A DNA stretch of 64,000 nt from Adiantum capillus-veneris (Eukaryota; Streptophyta; Polypodiopsida; Polypodiales; Pteridaceae), in NCBI GenBank assembly GCA_014529385.2, contig CM043946.1, forward strand, positions 35,614,558 to 35,678,557. Direction: 5' to 3'. Under the pieces are notes generated by a model that made no database searches, was not told where the DNA came from, and saw nothing but the letters and a program-made list of their open reading frames with translations. The translations under genes and the position numbers were made by a program. Position 1 is the stretch's first letter; each line of letters starts with the position of its first letter. Below are positions 46,062 to 55,939 of the stretch, one piece after another.

Positions 46062-46148
46062 ACTCTATAATCTAGTGTATGTAAATTTGTCTCTCTCCAT
46101 TAAGTAATCTACTCAATTATCTATTTAGCTACGTCTTATTTCCTAACA
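45376..46148 (+). repeat. 3' LTR of Copia-2
   Basis: 773 bp, preceded by the purine tract CCAAGTGGGAGAT (45363-45375). TATA box CTATAAAAGG near 45790. A long (CT)n tract lies at about 46002-46056. It ends CCTAACA at 46148. Confidence 0.92.
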
Positions 46149-47290
46149 ATATTATCTCTCAAGCACGGATCTGAATGGACCCTGCAAAGTTGGAGGTAAT
46201 AAAAAAATGGCCTATACCAACAAATCTATATGAATTGAGAAGCTTTTTAGGAATGTGTGCATACTATAGAGGCTTCGTAGAAAAATTCTCATTCATAGCA
46301 GGCCCATTGTGTGATTTGATGCATTATATGTCAAAAGACAAACTATGATAGAGGGAATTAGCCTGACTTGCTTCAACCATTGCCTACACCTAATTCCTCA
46401 TGGGAAAGTATATCCATGGATTTCATCTTTGGATTACCCAAGTCCATACATGGGAATACGGGAATATGGACAATAGTAGACCAGTCTAGCAAGCAAGCAC
46501 ATTTCATATCGATCAAAAAGACTATTAAAGCACACCATATGGGAACCCTCTTTATTTCATAGATCTTTAATTACCATGGCTTGCCAACGTCTATAGTATC
46601 CGAGAGAGATCCAAGAGCGACTAGAAATTTTTGAAAGGGTCTCTTTGAGAATCTGGGTACTAAGTTGAATTTCTCCTTGGCCTATCATCCACGAATGGAT
46701 GGCCAAAGTGAGATAGCAAATTCATCAATCATTGATCTACTTAAAGCCTATGTTATGAAAGTAGATCAAAGATCAATGGGAAAAGTATTTACCCTTAGTA
46801 GAGTATGCATACAATAATATTGTCCATACTTCTATAGGAAAGACACCCTTCAAAGTAATTGAAGGAAGACCCAAGCTCTTATTGATAATCAAGACACTTG
46901 GGAATATATTTTTTGTCGATGAGTATAGCAGAGAACCTTTTCAAAAGATAAAAGAAGCTTTATCCATCACGCAACAAAAGCAAAATTTTGTTGTTGCTAA
47001 TGAGCATAGACAAGCCTTGACCTTCAAGGAAAATGATTGGGTATTGCTCAAGTTTCCAAAAGCAAGCTTTAGTCACACTACGGGCAAGGGAACACAAGAA
47101 CGCCCAACAGGTCACCAAAATTATTATGTTAAGCTACCAAGAAAAATATTATGGCCCGTTCGAAATTCTTACGCCTATCAATGAAACAACTTATAAGTTA
47201 AGGTTACCAAGTACTTGTCTCATTCATAATGTCTTTTATGTTGAGCCTCTTGAAACCTTATAAGGGTGAGCCACCCAAAGAACCAATGAA
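46149..47290 (+). pseudogene. Gypsy chromovirus fragment D, RT fused to integrase by deletion
   Basis: This is a third copy of the A/B family, cut on the left by Copia-2. Up to about 46322 it is the RT thumb region (MDPAKLEVIKKWP, YELRSFLGMCAYYRGF). It then jumps to the integrase zinc end (SKDKL-like text, then the PWESISMDF region as SSWESISMDFIFGLPKS), skipping the sequence that corresponds to about 11990-12763 in element B. Core and GPY/F remnants follow (HPRMDGQSEIANSS, YYGPFEILTPINETTYKLRL). Many stops are present. The chromodomain and 3' LTR are absent. Confidence 0.85.
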
Positions 47291-48239
47291 CATATCTCGC
47301 ATCCAGTGTGCTCTAGAACAAGAAGCCCATCACGTGCTTTGTGGGCTCTCTGCAAATACACCCTATCTAGCATCATGTTTGACTGAGGCACTGCCAATAT
47401 TATTTTCAATACCTTCAATCACAGTGTTGCTTAAGCTTGTGCAATGCCACATACCTTCACCATGCAAGTGTATATGAGCACGTTCAAAGAGAGGCTTCTC
47501 CTTTGTTCCAGCTAAAAAAACAGTGAAGAACCATATCCAATATACCTATCAATCAAAGCATCGCCAAACATTTCTCTCCCCAAGAACCCTTGACTAGCTA
47601 CTATAGCATCATGAATTCTGCTACCCATATTGGCATCTCGCATAGTGCCACATACCTCCAAGATGCAAGATAGGGAGTTTGTTTGGATTTAGAGCTACTC
47701 TATCCTACCCTCTAGCTTATCACGTAATTGATGCATTCCAAGGGGTAACAATTGGAACAAGAGTTTGCCAGGCCTTCAAGGATGCCACAAAATCATTGCA
47801 AATTTACTCACCCATGACGATGCCTTGTGCATTGTCTCGGGCTTTTGGAGCAAGCCCATTTGTTTGCGTCAAGGTTTGTAATAGTCCCTTCCTCTCAGCC
47901 ACTTGTTATGCCCAAAAGGTGGTCTTAAGGCCATTCAAGAGACAGCATCATATTGCCAAGCACAACATTGAGTTTCCTTGGCCAGTGTTCTTTTTTCATT
48001 TTTTTACTTTCCTTTTTTTTTTCATTTGGCTCCTAGTTACGTATAGATGAATGCTTGGGGGGGGGGGGGGGGGGGGGGGGTTGGGTTGTGAAAAGCATTT
48101 ACCATAGTCCATTGTTGTATCACTAACAAAGATATGTGTATCCACCAAGGTGTGCCAATGATAATGAATTTTGGTGCTAGTCCTCTAGGAGTACTACATG
48201 TTGATCTTGGCATCTCAACACTCCCCCTCACACTCAGTA
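47291..48239. other. unassigned repeat-derived DNA with a G homopolymer
   Basis: No coding motif is recognised. A run of about 24 G lies at 48057-48080, which could be real, an assembly artefact or a variable tract. Confidence 0.5.
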
Positions 48240-48685
48240 CCATCTCTCATATGCCAAGGATTGCTCAAAACTATTCTTGATTCTCTGCTCCAAGGGACTT
48301 TTATTAAAAAAATTGTAGTCTGTTCATGTCACATACTCAAGGTGGATCTTGCCTGCCAAGACCCTTTCTTTGATGAAGTGCTAATGCACCTCAATGTGCT
48401 TCATTCTCAAATGAAACATTGGGTCTTGAGCCAATTGTATACTGCTAAGATTGCCACAATAAATGAAAATTGGCCTCTATACCTATACTCTAAAGTCCTA
48501 TAGTACCAAATGCAACCATGCTACTTCACATGTTGTCATTATAGCACCATTGTACTCTACCTCTACACTTGATAGAGCAATTGTAAGTTGTGTCTTGTTG
48601 CTAACACTCCCAAGTGAAAACATGAATCCAATGGTAGACCTGCAATCATATGTGCTACCATCCCAATTCACATTTGTGTAACCAT
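48240..48685 (-). pseudogene. Ty1/Copia RNase H relic
   Basis: On the minus strand the usual end of a Copia polyprotein can be read: GYTNVNWDGSTYDCRSTIGF, ALSSVEVEYNGAI and CEVAWLHLVL, then after a frame change IYCGNLSSIQLAQDPMFHL and MKHIEVH. Internal stops are frequent. The relic is cut at 48685 by the start of the E2 LTR, so E2 inserted into an older Copia copy whose remaining 5' part should lie to the right, beyond this window. Confidence 0.75.
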
Positions 48686-49616
48686 TGTTGGCGAATACGC
48701 TACGACGGACGTTAGCATAGCGAGAACTCACCAACAAGATTTGTCAGCTAAGGACGAAGCTGGACCCGCAGGCGTGTGGAAGCAAGCATAGGGCGTCAAC
48801 CTACACTCGGCTGACTATTGACTACTTCTTACAGAGGTCTCTACCCAATGTCTAAGCTACAGCTTTCAAGAGTACATAAGAGGAGATTTCCTACAACGCT
48901 TTCAAGAGCCAAATACCCATCAAACGTTCTCTAAATGCTACGGAACTTGAAGGAAACCCTATTAACACCAATAGGTCACTCTCCCTAAGGTCCATGAACC
49001 AAAACCCCAACCCTAAACACCCGGTGCAAAATCACGTAGGATGTCTAGTCAAAATTTACAGGTCATCATTTCCGAAACTAAAGTGCCTAATGTGTAGCTC
49101 TACTCAATGCAAACGCGTGGATATGCTGAAATGCAAAAACAGACAACGTATGCTCACTGAATCACCAGATAAAGCTCGTGGGTAGATCTTGCGAAGCCAG
49201 GCCATACACACGCAATGTAGGTGTTGGCGCGTAGCTCTCACCAGGGGCAACACACTGCACTTCTCCGCACTCGATTCCAATCATCAGTGCACGCATAGCA
49301 TCAAGATAAAACTCTCACTCTCTCTTGTACACAGAGTACGCTCCACTCACATAGACAAAAACTTATAAAATGACAAAGTTTTTTTGCATTAAGGTCAAAA
49401 GTGGTATAAATACCTTACAATCTGTAACCCTAATGTTCCAATTTATCCATTTACTCAGTCTAAATGTCAAAAATGGGATACAATTTGGAAGCTTCTGCAA
49501 GCCCCACTATTTACAAAGGTGAAATGACGGTTTCTTCTCAATGAAGGAATAATTACAAAGAAAATTAATATCCCGCCGGGCAATCATCCTCCTTTGGGTG
49601 TGTCCAGCCGCTAATA
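48686..49616 (-). repeat. LTR of E2 (3' LTR)
   Basis: It starts TGTTGGCGAATACGCT, matching the E1 LTR start TGTTGGTGGATACGCT, with clear similarity over about 480 bp (shared ATAGCGAGAACTCACC, AGGTCCRTGA-CCAAAACCC). The inner end reads CGCTAATA where TG/CA termini would give CTAACA, so one terminal base is changed. A TATA-like TATTTATA is on the minus strand near 49405. Confidence 0.75.
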
Positions 49617-49639
49617 CTCCCCCCTCCTAGATCAGGTCG

Positions 49640-51092
49640 TCCCCGACATGGTAGTAGAGCTCCTTCTTTAGCGGAGGCTTTCGCGCATCTTCAGAAGAGA
49701 CTCATACCGTGCATGCTGGGCCAGTAATGTAGGGCCGAATATTTCTGTATCGATGGTGAAGAAACCGGTGTAGAAGGCTTCTTCAAAGGCCTGGATATGA
49801 TACGAGGGCAAAAACATTATTCGCTGGTAGAGGGCATGTATCACCTCATGGGAAGGCTAAGCAAATAGTTCATATGCACATCTATATGTGTCTTGGAAGA
49901 AGAATATGTTGTTTGTTGCATGTCCAGATTTCAAGATTTCAAAAACTGCCAGAAGGGTTTTACAGATTTTCCTGAGCATGATGCAAGAGAGGTCAGGCGA
50001 GCCAGTGAACAATTTAATGGCTCCCGTTAGGGTTTTCACCGTATATTGCTCACTCATTCTCTCGCATGCCTTCAAGCCTGGCAACTTTGGGTAGTTGAGC
50101 CACGTGGGGTGGCTTTTCTTCAGCAGCTGTTGTTCTTTCTAGGTCCGCATCCTTGGTAGAGAGCAAAAGCTAAGGTTGTCTCTGATTATTTTAGGTGCCT
50201 CTACCAGATGTACTAAATACTGGGGGTATTTAGTTAGCCATGCCTTTCTCCATTTTGGCTGAGAGTCCACAATAAGCTTAACACCTTCTGGTTTGGAGAT
50301 ATCTTCTTCGTATAGTGGCACTATCAGCTCCTCTTTAATCTGCTTGTTTATTGTAGCAGCTTCATACTTGAGAAGAGGATATGGGAGAGAAGGTTGTAGC
50401 CATTCATGTTGAACAACATTTGCATCTAACTTCTGAATGGTCATAGACTTCAATACCCTCTGCTCCCACTCCATTGCTTGTTTGGCCGTGTCTTTTATTG
50501 CCGCTTCTATTGCCTTTTGTAGATTTTCTTCTTCTTCTTGTGTCAGATCCCGAGGCTCTTGGGATGGTCCCACAAGGATGTTCTCTTGCATTGTTGTGTC
50601 CATTGGATCTGACACATTGTCTATGTCAATTCCTTCCATTGCTGCTGGCCCTGTGCTCAAGTATGGCTCTTCAGTCTGTTGTTGGCCTTTCAGCTCATCA
50701 ATCTGCTTCTGATATGCTTTCTTTTCCTGTTCAGCTTGATCCCCCATGTTCACTAAGAGGTTGTTCAATTCAGCATTGGCTTTTTTAGCCTCTTTTAGCT
50801 TCCTCTTGGTGTCTTCATTTTCTATTTGCATCCTCTTTAGATCCTCGTCCATCTTCTTTTTCAAGGCTGCTAGCTCATCTTTCATGGCCTTGTTCTCATC
50901 CTCCAAATGGCTTTGGATCACTAGGGAGCCCTCAGCCAGCATCAATCTTTGTCTCTTCTCTAGTGTCAACTCCTTTTGGAGTTCCTTCATTTGTTCTTCA
51001 TATATATCCTTCTCTGAAGCAATGCTAGTTGAGGTAGCAGCTCTGACTCTGGCCGGAGATTCCCTTAGCCTCTGTATGGTGTGATCTTTCAC
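49640..51092 (-). pseudogene. E2 ORF, C-terminal part: coiled coil and tail domain
   Basis: The open segment 51092-50139 encodes a long heptad-like helix region (KEKDIYEEQMKELQKELTL-type, EDENKAMKDELAALKKKMDE, KRKLKEAKKANAELNNLL), then an acidic linker and a globular part (VKLIVDSQPKWRKAWLTKYP). After a stop at about 50139 the frame can be followed down to about 49650 with a compact tail (SEQYTVKTLTGAIKLFTG, FFQDTYRCAYELFA and, after a stop, SHEVIHALYQRIMFLPSYH). No enzyme motif is seen. It ends just before the purine tract, so it is the 3'-most coding part of E2. I do not recognise a family. Confidence 0.6.
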
Positions 51093-51159
51093 TTTCGTTT
51101 GATCTTTTAGCTCTATAACTTCGTCTTGACTTGCCTCATGTTCTAGCTCAGCTTTTTCC

Positions 51160-51969
51160 TTAGCATTTCCTCAAAGTTTCCACTTCTTTGGACTCATCAG
51201 AAAGCTGGAGTGTCAAGTTGTCCCTTTCTTTCTCCGCATCCGTCAATGATTTACTGATTTTCTTGTACTCCTCCTCTGCTCTTTGAAGCTTTTGGTCTGC
51301 TGCCTGACTCTGTCTTTCCATCTCTTGGCATCTTTTTAGTGCCGCATCCAGATCGGCTTGCAGCTTGGCTTGCTTCTGTGTGTTCTCTTGGTCCTGCTTT
51401 TGCAGCAAGTCCACCTCGGATTTGATTTGAACTTCATTTGCCTTGAGATTATCAATTTCACTCTCAGTGGCTATAGATCTTGCTCTGAGCCCAGTGAGTC
51501 TTTCAATCGCTTTATCCCAATCATTGGCTTGTGGTTGTAAATCCACTGTATCTGTGGCCATTTCCTTTAAATCCACCAGTCGAGGGCTCAACATATATTC
51601 TTTGGGCCTAGTGCTAGGCAACTCACAAGCTGAATTAGCTGCCTCTTCTCGAGAGTATCCAGCAGCTAGAAGATCAAGAAATATTATATAGTTTTTTTCT
51701 TCTGGATCTGGCTTTTCATCTTTTGGTTCAACTTCTGCCTTCTGCTCCTCTTTTTTGTTCTCCTCTTCCTTGGAGTCTTGTTGCCCATTAGATTTGTTCA
51801 ACTCCTCAGTTTGTTGGGTTTGAGGAGGACTAAGAGGAGGTGGTGATGGTGGAGGGCTGGATTCTCGGCTTGATGGTGGAGTTGGTTGCTTCTTCTTGAA
51901 ATCCCGATCCGCCTTTGTTTTCCTCTCTCTTTCTTGGCCTTCCTGCTCTTCTAGCAGCTGCCGTCTCAC
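51160..51969 (-). pseudogene. E2 ORF, middle part: Pro/Glu-rich and coiled coil
   Basis: 269 residues open. It begins with a charged helix (LEEQEGQERERKTKADRDFK), a proline-rich stretch (PPSSRESSPPPSPPPLSPP), a Lys/Glu-rich part, then a segment about residues 85-150 and a long coiled coil to the end (IDNLKANEVQIKSEVDLLQK, LDAALKRCQEMERQSQAADQ). It lies between the N-terminal and C-terminal segments of the same strand and is probably part of one protein, split by frameshifts near 52040 and 51130. Confidence 0.55.
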
Positions 51970-52077
51970 ATCATCAACCTCTTCTTCGATAAAAGGTATA
52001 TTTGGGATATTCTCCGTTGTAGCATCTAAGATCTCGAAATTCTTGATATAATCTTCAAATTGATCCCTTTGAGTCCT

Positions 52078-53170
52078 TCAAGATGATCCAGACATAGCCT
52101 CAAGTGATGGCTGCCATAACTCGCTTAGATCCCCTTTTAGCGCTCTCTCAGCTCTGAAAGTTTCCATTAGTCTTTCTAGCCTTGCTGCTTTCTGTGACTT
52201 TGTTTCCTTTACTGGCACCTGTAGAGTTTCTTTCTTTCCCTTCTTGGGCTCTGACGGCTCTTCTAGCACTGTCTCTAAACGACGCTTCAGTCTTGTGGCT
52301 ACCCTTGGAGCCTTAGGAGGCTCTTCTTCTTTGTCTTCCTTCAGCTTGAGCCAATCACTTTGGGAGGGAGGTAGAGGCCAATTTCTCTTGGCATGCAATG
52401 CTCCATAGATGACTTTGGTTATCAACTCACCAGGCACAATATAAGTTGGATTTTTGATCCCCATCTTCACAAGGTTGTCGTCAATGTAAGCGGCATAGTT
52501 TATCTCCTTCGGTTTGCTCTTCTGCATTGCCCAGGTGAAAGTGGTGGCAATAGCTCCAGGTGGCATCCTGTATTTTTGTGGCCGCTTGGTACACATGTGG
52601 AAGTACTGATTGTATAGTTGGCTCACGATGGCCACCTTTGGGTTTGCAATATCTTCAAATGTATAGTTATTTTTCTTTTCTGAGTAGACCTTAATGTCAT
52701 CTAGTCTCTTAGTCACACTGTCTCCTTTGTTAGAGAGGTCAAGTGCTGCTTCCACCACCTTCTCTGTGATGACAATCATTGTATTAGGCTTGCCTTGCAG
52801 ATCTGTAACTCTGGCTATGCCGTCCTCTTTGATTGTTGTGACAAATTCCCACACTCTTTTAACATCAATCCCTGCTGGCAAGGCTTCAAAGTAATTGCGG
52901 AAATCCAATTTCTCCAAGTAGTCCCCCATCTTGCTCCTGACAAATTCATTGAGCTCTTGAGGGATCATGGGTAGCTCTACCGCATTTCCCTCCGGATCTT
53001 CAAACACTCCTTGGTAGATTCTAAGATCATTGGTTTCTAGTAGGTCATCTTGAATCCAAGTGCTTGTGGGCTTCAGGGTTCTGTCTGGGATAACAAAAGG
53101 CTCCACTTCTTCTTAGTAGTCCTTGATAGTCATCCTCTTCTTCTTTGCAGGCGATTTTGTGGCTGCCATG
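52078..53170 (-). pseudogene. E2 ORF, N-terminal part: plant transposon-like domain
   Basis: An ATG at about 53170 opens MAATKSPAKKKRMTIKDY, a basic nuclear-signal-like start; a TAA near 53115 follows, then the frame stays open for about 340 residues. Blocks such as RVWEFVTTIKEDGIARVTDL, ITEKVVEAALDLSNKGD, VSQLYNQYFHMCTKRPQKY and GELITKVIYGALHAKRNWPL resemble the so-called putative plant transposon protein domain found in ORFs of Athila/Tat-type elements; this is a weak, pattern-level resemblance. A Lys/Glu-rich tail ends at 52078. There is no catalytic motif. It could act as a structural (Gag-like) or nuclear-targeting protein; the function is unknown. Confidence 0.5.
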
Positions 53171-53334
53171 GATCCTGTTGCACTCAGTAGTCCAAAGTTA
53201 GCATTTTTTATAGATTAGCTGATAAACTGAGTTCTGACTACCCAAATGACTTGAAAATTGAAATAAGAACTCAAAAGGGACTAGGGAAACCATGCATGTG
53301 CCCATAGTAGATTTTTGGCTGAAATTAAGCATGG

Positions 53335-54240
53335 AGACATCCTACGCGTAGGATGTCTACCTTCTCTGATTTTGATGAAACTTGACAGACTTGTGGCCCT
53401 TGACTTGTGCAACATGGCTATGTACTTGGAATTTGGTTTGGACATAAAAAAGTGCAATTTTAAGCAGATTTAGGCTTTTGGCTCACAAAATGGGTAGGAT
53501 TTCCTATATGGATGGCAAATGATATTCAATTGGGTTGTAATTTGATATATAGGCTTCTTATACCATGTAAAAGACTCCCATGAAGTCAATTCTTGCACAG
53601 AAGGTCAATATGACCCTGGAGACATCCTACACGTAGGATGTCTACCTTCTCAGAATGACTTAATTTTGGTTCTGTGGGTAGCCCTTAGGATGTAGAACAT
53701 GGCCCTGCTCTTAGATTTTGATTTGGATAAGCATTGGTGTTGTTAGGAGCATGTGTAGTGTTTTTAGGCTCAGAAAAGTGCATCTTTGAGGTTTTGGGGG
53801 CCAAATGTGGTTTGTCTGGCTTGAAATTTGATATATGAGCTTGTGAAGATGTAATAAAGATATATGGAACTCAAAAACACCAGCTGGAGGTCAAATAGGT
53901 CATTTAGACATCCTATGCGTAGGATGTCTATTTCATTATTTTTCATATCTGACCCCACGATTAGCTTGGCAATGTGATAATGAGTATATTGTGCAAGTTT
54001 CATGTAATTTGGACTAGTTTTGGTAGGACTATGACCCATTATTGCCTCTATGCTCTGACCTTCTATTTTGTGATGCATATGAGGTTAACTCTTGTCCAAA
54101 TGTGATGAAACTTGATGGCTAGCATGTATAAGCTATGTAGAAGCTGTGAATGAGGTGAGATATTGAATTTGGTGCCCAAACATGGCCTTGAGACATCCTA
54201 CGTGTAGGATGTCTCTTGATGAATTTTTTATGAGAAATGC
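53335..54240. repeat. tandem array in E2, period 285-286 bp, palindromic core
   Basis: Cores start at 53335, 53620, 53906 and 54191, so the spacings are 285, 286 and 285 bp. Each core is a near-perfect 24-bp palindrome (half-site AGACATCCTACG at 53335-53346; the first copy is perfect). The flanking unit sequence is diverged between copies while the core is not. The array lies directly upstream of the E2 coding region, as the E1 array lies upstream of its coding. Confidence 0.9.
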
Positions 54241-55816
54241 TACTAATGTATGCCCTTAGCCCCCCTGAGTCCCCTTTAAGCCTTATTTCAATAAAAAAGT
54301 CAAAAAGATAGATAGAAACTCCCTGTTTGGCTTTCAGAGCCTCTGAGTCGTTTTTTGACTCTTGGAGTGCTTTTCGGTGATGAAATTTCTTGATGTTAGT
54401 CTCCATAGCTTCATGGTTCCTTGGGGATCCTTGCCATATAGTTTTTGTTGGCTTTGGCTTCGTCGAAACTCCGTTTGGTGATTTGTCGCTTTGGAAGCAC
54501 CCGTGGTTGCGTTTGCATGCCGTCAATGACTTATGGTGGTCTACCACCATAGGACTTGGTTATTGATGGTCTAGGAAAGCCGCTCGTGAAGTTTGGTGGC
54601 AACCGGACATCCGGTTTGGCCGTGAGAGCCAGTTGACGCTTTGTGTGTCTGATGCCGTTTCTGAAGCTTAATCCCGCTTCGGATCGCCTTATGGACATGT
54701 GGGCTATATAGCCTTGTAGAGCATGTTGAGATGCTCCTACCCATGAGTTTTGGTAGCATTTGGGCGACTTTCCACCGATTTACCACTTGGTGGCCTCTTG
54801 CAGGGCTCTAAAAGTTAGGGTTTTTCCCAATGGTTTTTTTCTGCCTTTGTGCATTCAAGAGTGGTCTCCTATGCTAGGGTAAACCCCCTATAAAGCCTTA
54901 TTGCTTTTTGGTTAGCCGTTAGGTGGCCACCTCTACATGTAGGTCTCTACTGTCCGTTCCCCATGTGAATCCTACACTAGTTTTCACGACAAAACATCAA
55001 ACATACGCGAAAAGCTCAAGGTGCTGAGCCTATCTCTCATATCTAGAGCCTGTCGGGTGGTCGTGCGCGTCGTAGAAGCAGCTAGAAGTCCGGTTCGCTC
55101 TAGGTGGCAAGAGCTCTCTCTCAAGAAGGAAATAGTAGAAATGAGCTCTAAGTGAAGTGAAAAAATCTTATAATGGGGGTCCCCGAACCACTTTCTATGA
55201 AATTTGACATGTGCTCCCAACTTCTTGCGAGATGCGGTTTAGGCTCGAAAAGTTCTTGATTTAGACTCCGTTTGCCCAGTTTCCGAGAAAATTGTCGTTT
55301 CGGTCAAAATCTGGCGAAAACACGCATTCCGCTCCATTCACATAATTGCACCCCCATTGTACCATAGGTTGTCCTATAGTCACTGAATATCCCCATATTT
55401 TTTTGTTTTTCATTACGATCGTATTTCACCTCCTTTTTGTATTTTTGAAGTTTTTCTGCCGATAATTAGTAAAATTCAAAAGAAAATAGCAAAACAAACC
55501 CAGAAAATCCTCAAAGATCACAATAACTCAAAAACATCACCGCAAAACACTATGTACAGTCACATGCAATTTTTATGGCTCGATTTCTCCATTTTACCAA
55601 TATTTTGTCCAAAAAATGGCTATTTTTACATATATACACACACCTAGGGGCCTAATTTGGTGTTTGGACCCATGTACTTGTAGATTCGTGCTGTATAAGG
55701 GCATATGTATTTCGGTTAGTCCAAAAATATTTGCAATCAAACGAAAACCCTTCAAAGTAGTCGAAAAACATGCCCCTTTTTTGTTCTTTTCACCTTCATT
55801 GGGTCCGCATTGAGAA
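54241..55816. other. non-coding DNA, possible LTR of E2 or E3
   Basis: No gene is supported. The position between the E2 array and the E3 purine-rich tract suggests LTR sequence, but no matching second copy is in the window, so neither boundaries nor ownership can be shown. Confidence 0.35.
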
Positions 55817-55939
55817 TGCCTCCCCCCCTCCTAGTCAGAGTCCTCTCGGATGAAAAGGTATCGCCTCAGGGTATGTGCAGTGCATGGGTTAAAAATTGTG
55901 CTAATGCGCGGCCTTGTAATGTGGCCCTATTTGATGCAT

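Larger units (their letters stand above)
40882..46148 (+). mobile_element. Ty1/Copia element Copia-2 (Tork/Tnt1-like), 5' truncated
   Basis: 3' LTR at 45376-46148 (773 bp, TGTTAAGTATGG to CCTAACA). The 5' LTR is reduced to about 40882-41362, lacking the first 270 bp. PBS at 41365. Gag, PR, INT, RT and RNase H follow in Copia order. The polyprotein has premature stops at 41865, 42138, 42196, 42250 and 43859, plus frameshifts. Protein motifs (gag start KLKIEKFNGKNY; LWLHKFLEEL; DNCVLYSDS) are typical of Tork/Tnt1-like Copia elements. The right flank is a Gypsy fragment; no target duplication can be found because the left end is lost. Confidence 0.9.
48686..54240 (-). mobile_element. non-autonomous element E2, right end not found
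   Basis: The LTR is at 48686-49616 and the purine tract TAGGAGGGGGGAG (minus strand) touches it at about 49617-49629. The motif GTCGGGGACGAC lies just upstream. A single long, broken coding region (53170 down to about 49640) and a 285-bp-period array (53335-54240) follow. There is no RT, RNase H or integrase. The LTR resembles that of E1. A second LTR could not be found, so the right boundary given is only the end of the recognisable array. Confidence 0.65.

Noticed and set aside
53335-54240. Regular palindromic repeats as a CRISPR-like array
   Set aside because: Spacing is 285 bp, units are homologous between cores, and the context is a plant retroelement; it is a tandem repeat.
54119-54786. 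Minus-strand open frames of 143 and 71 residues
   Set aside because: No recognisable motif, mixed composition, and located in likely LTR or array-derived non-coding DNA.
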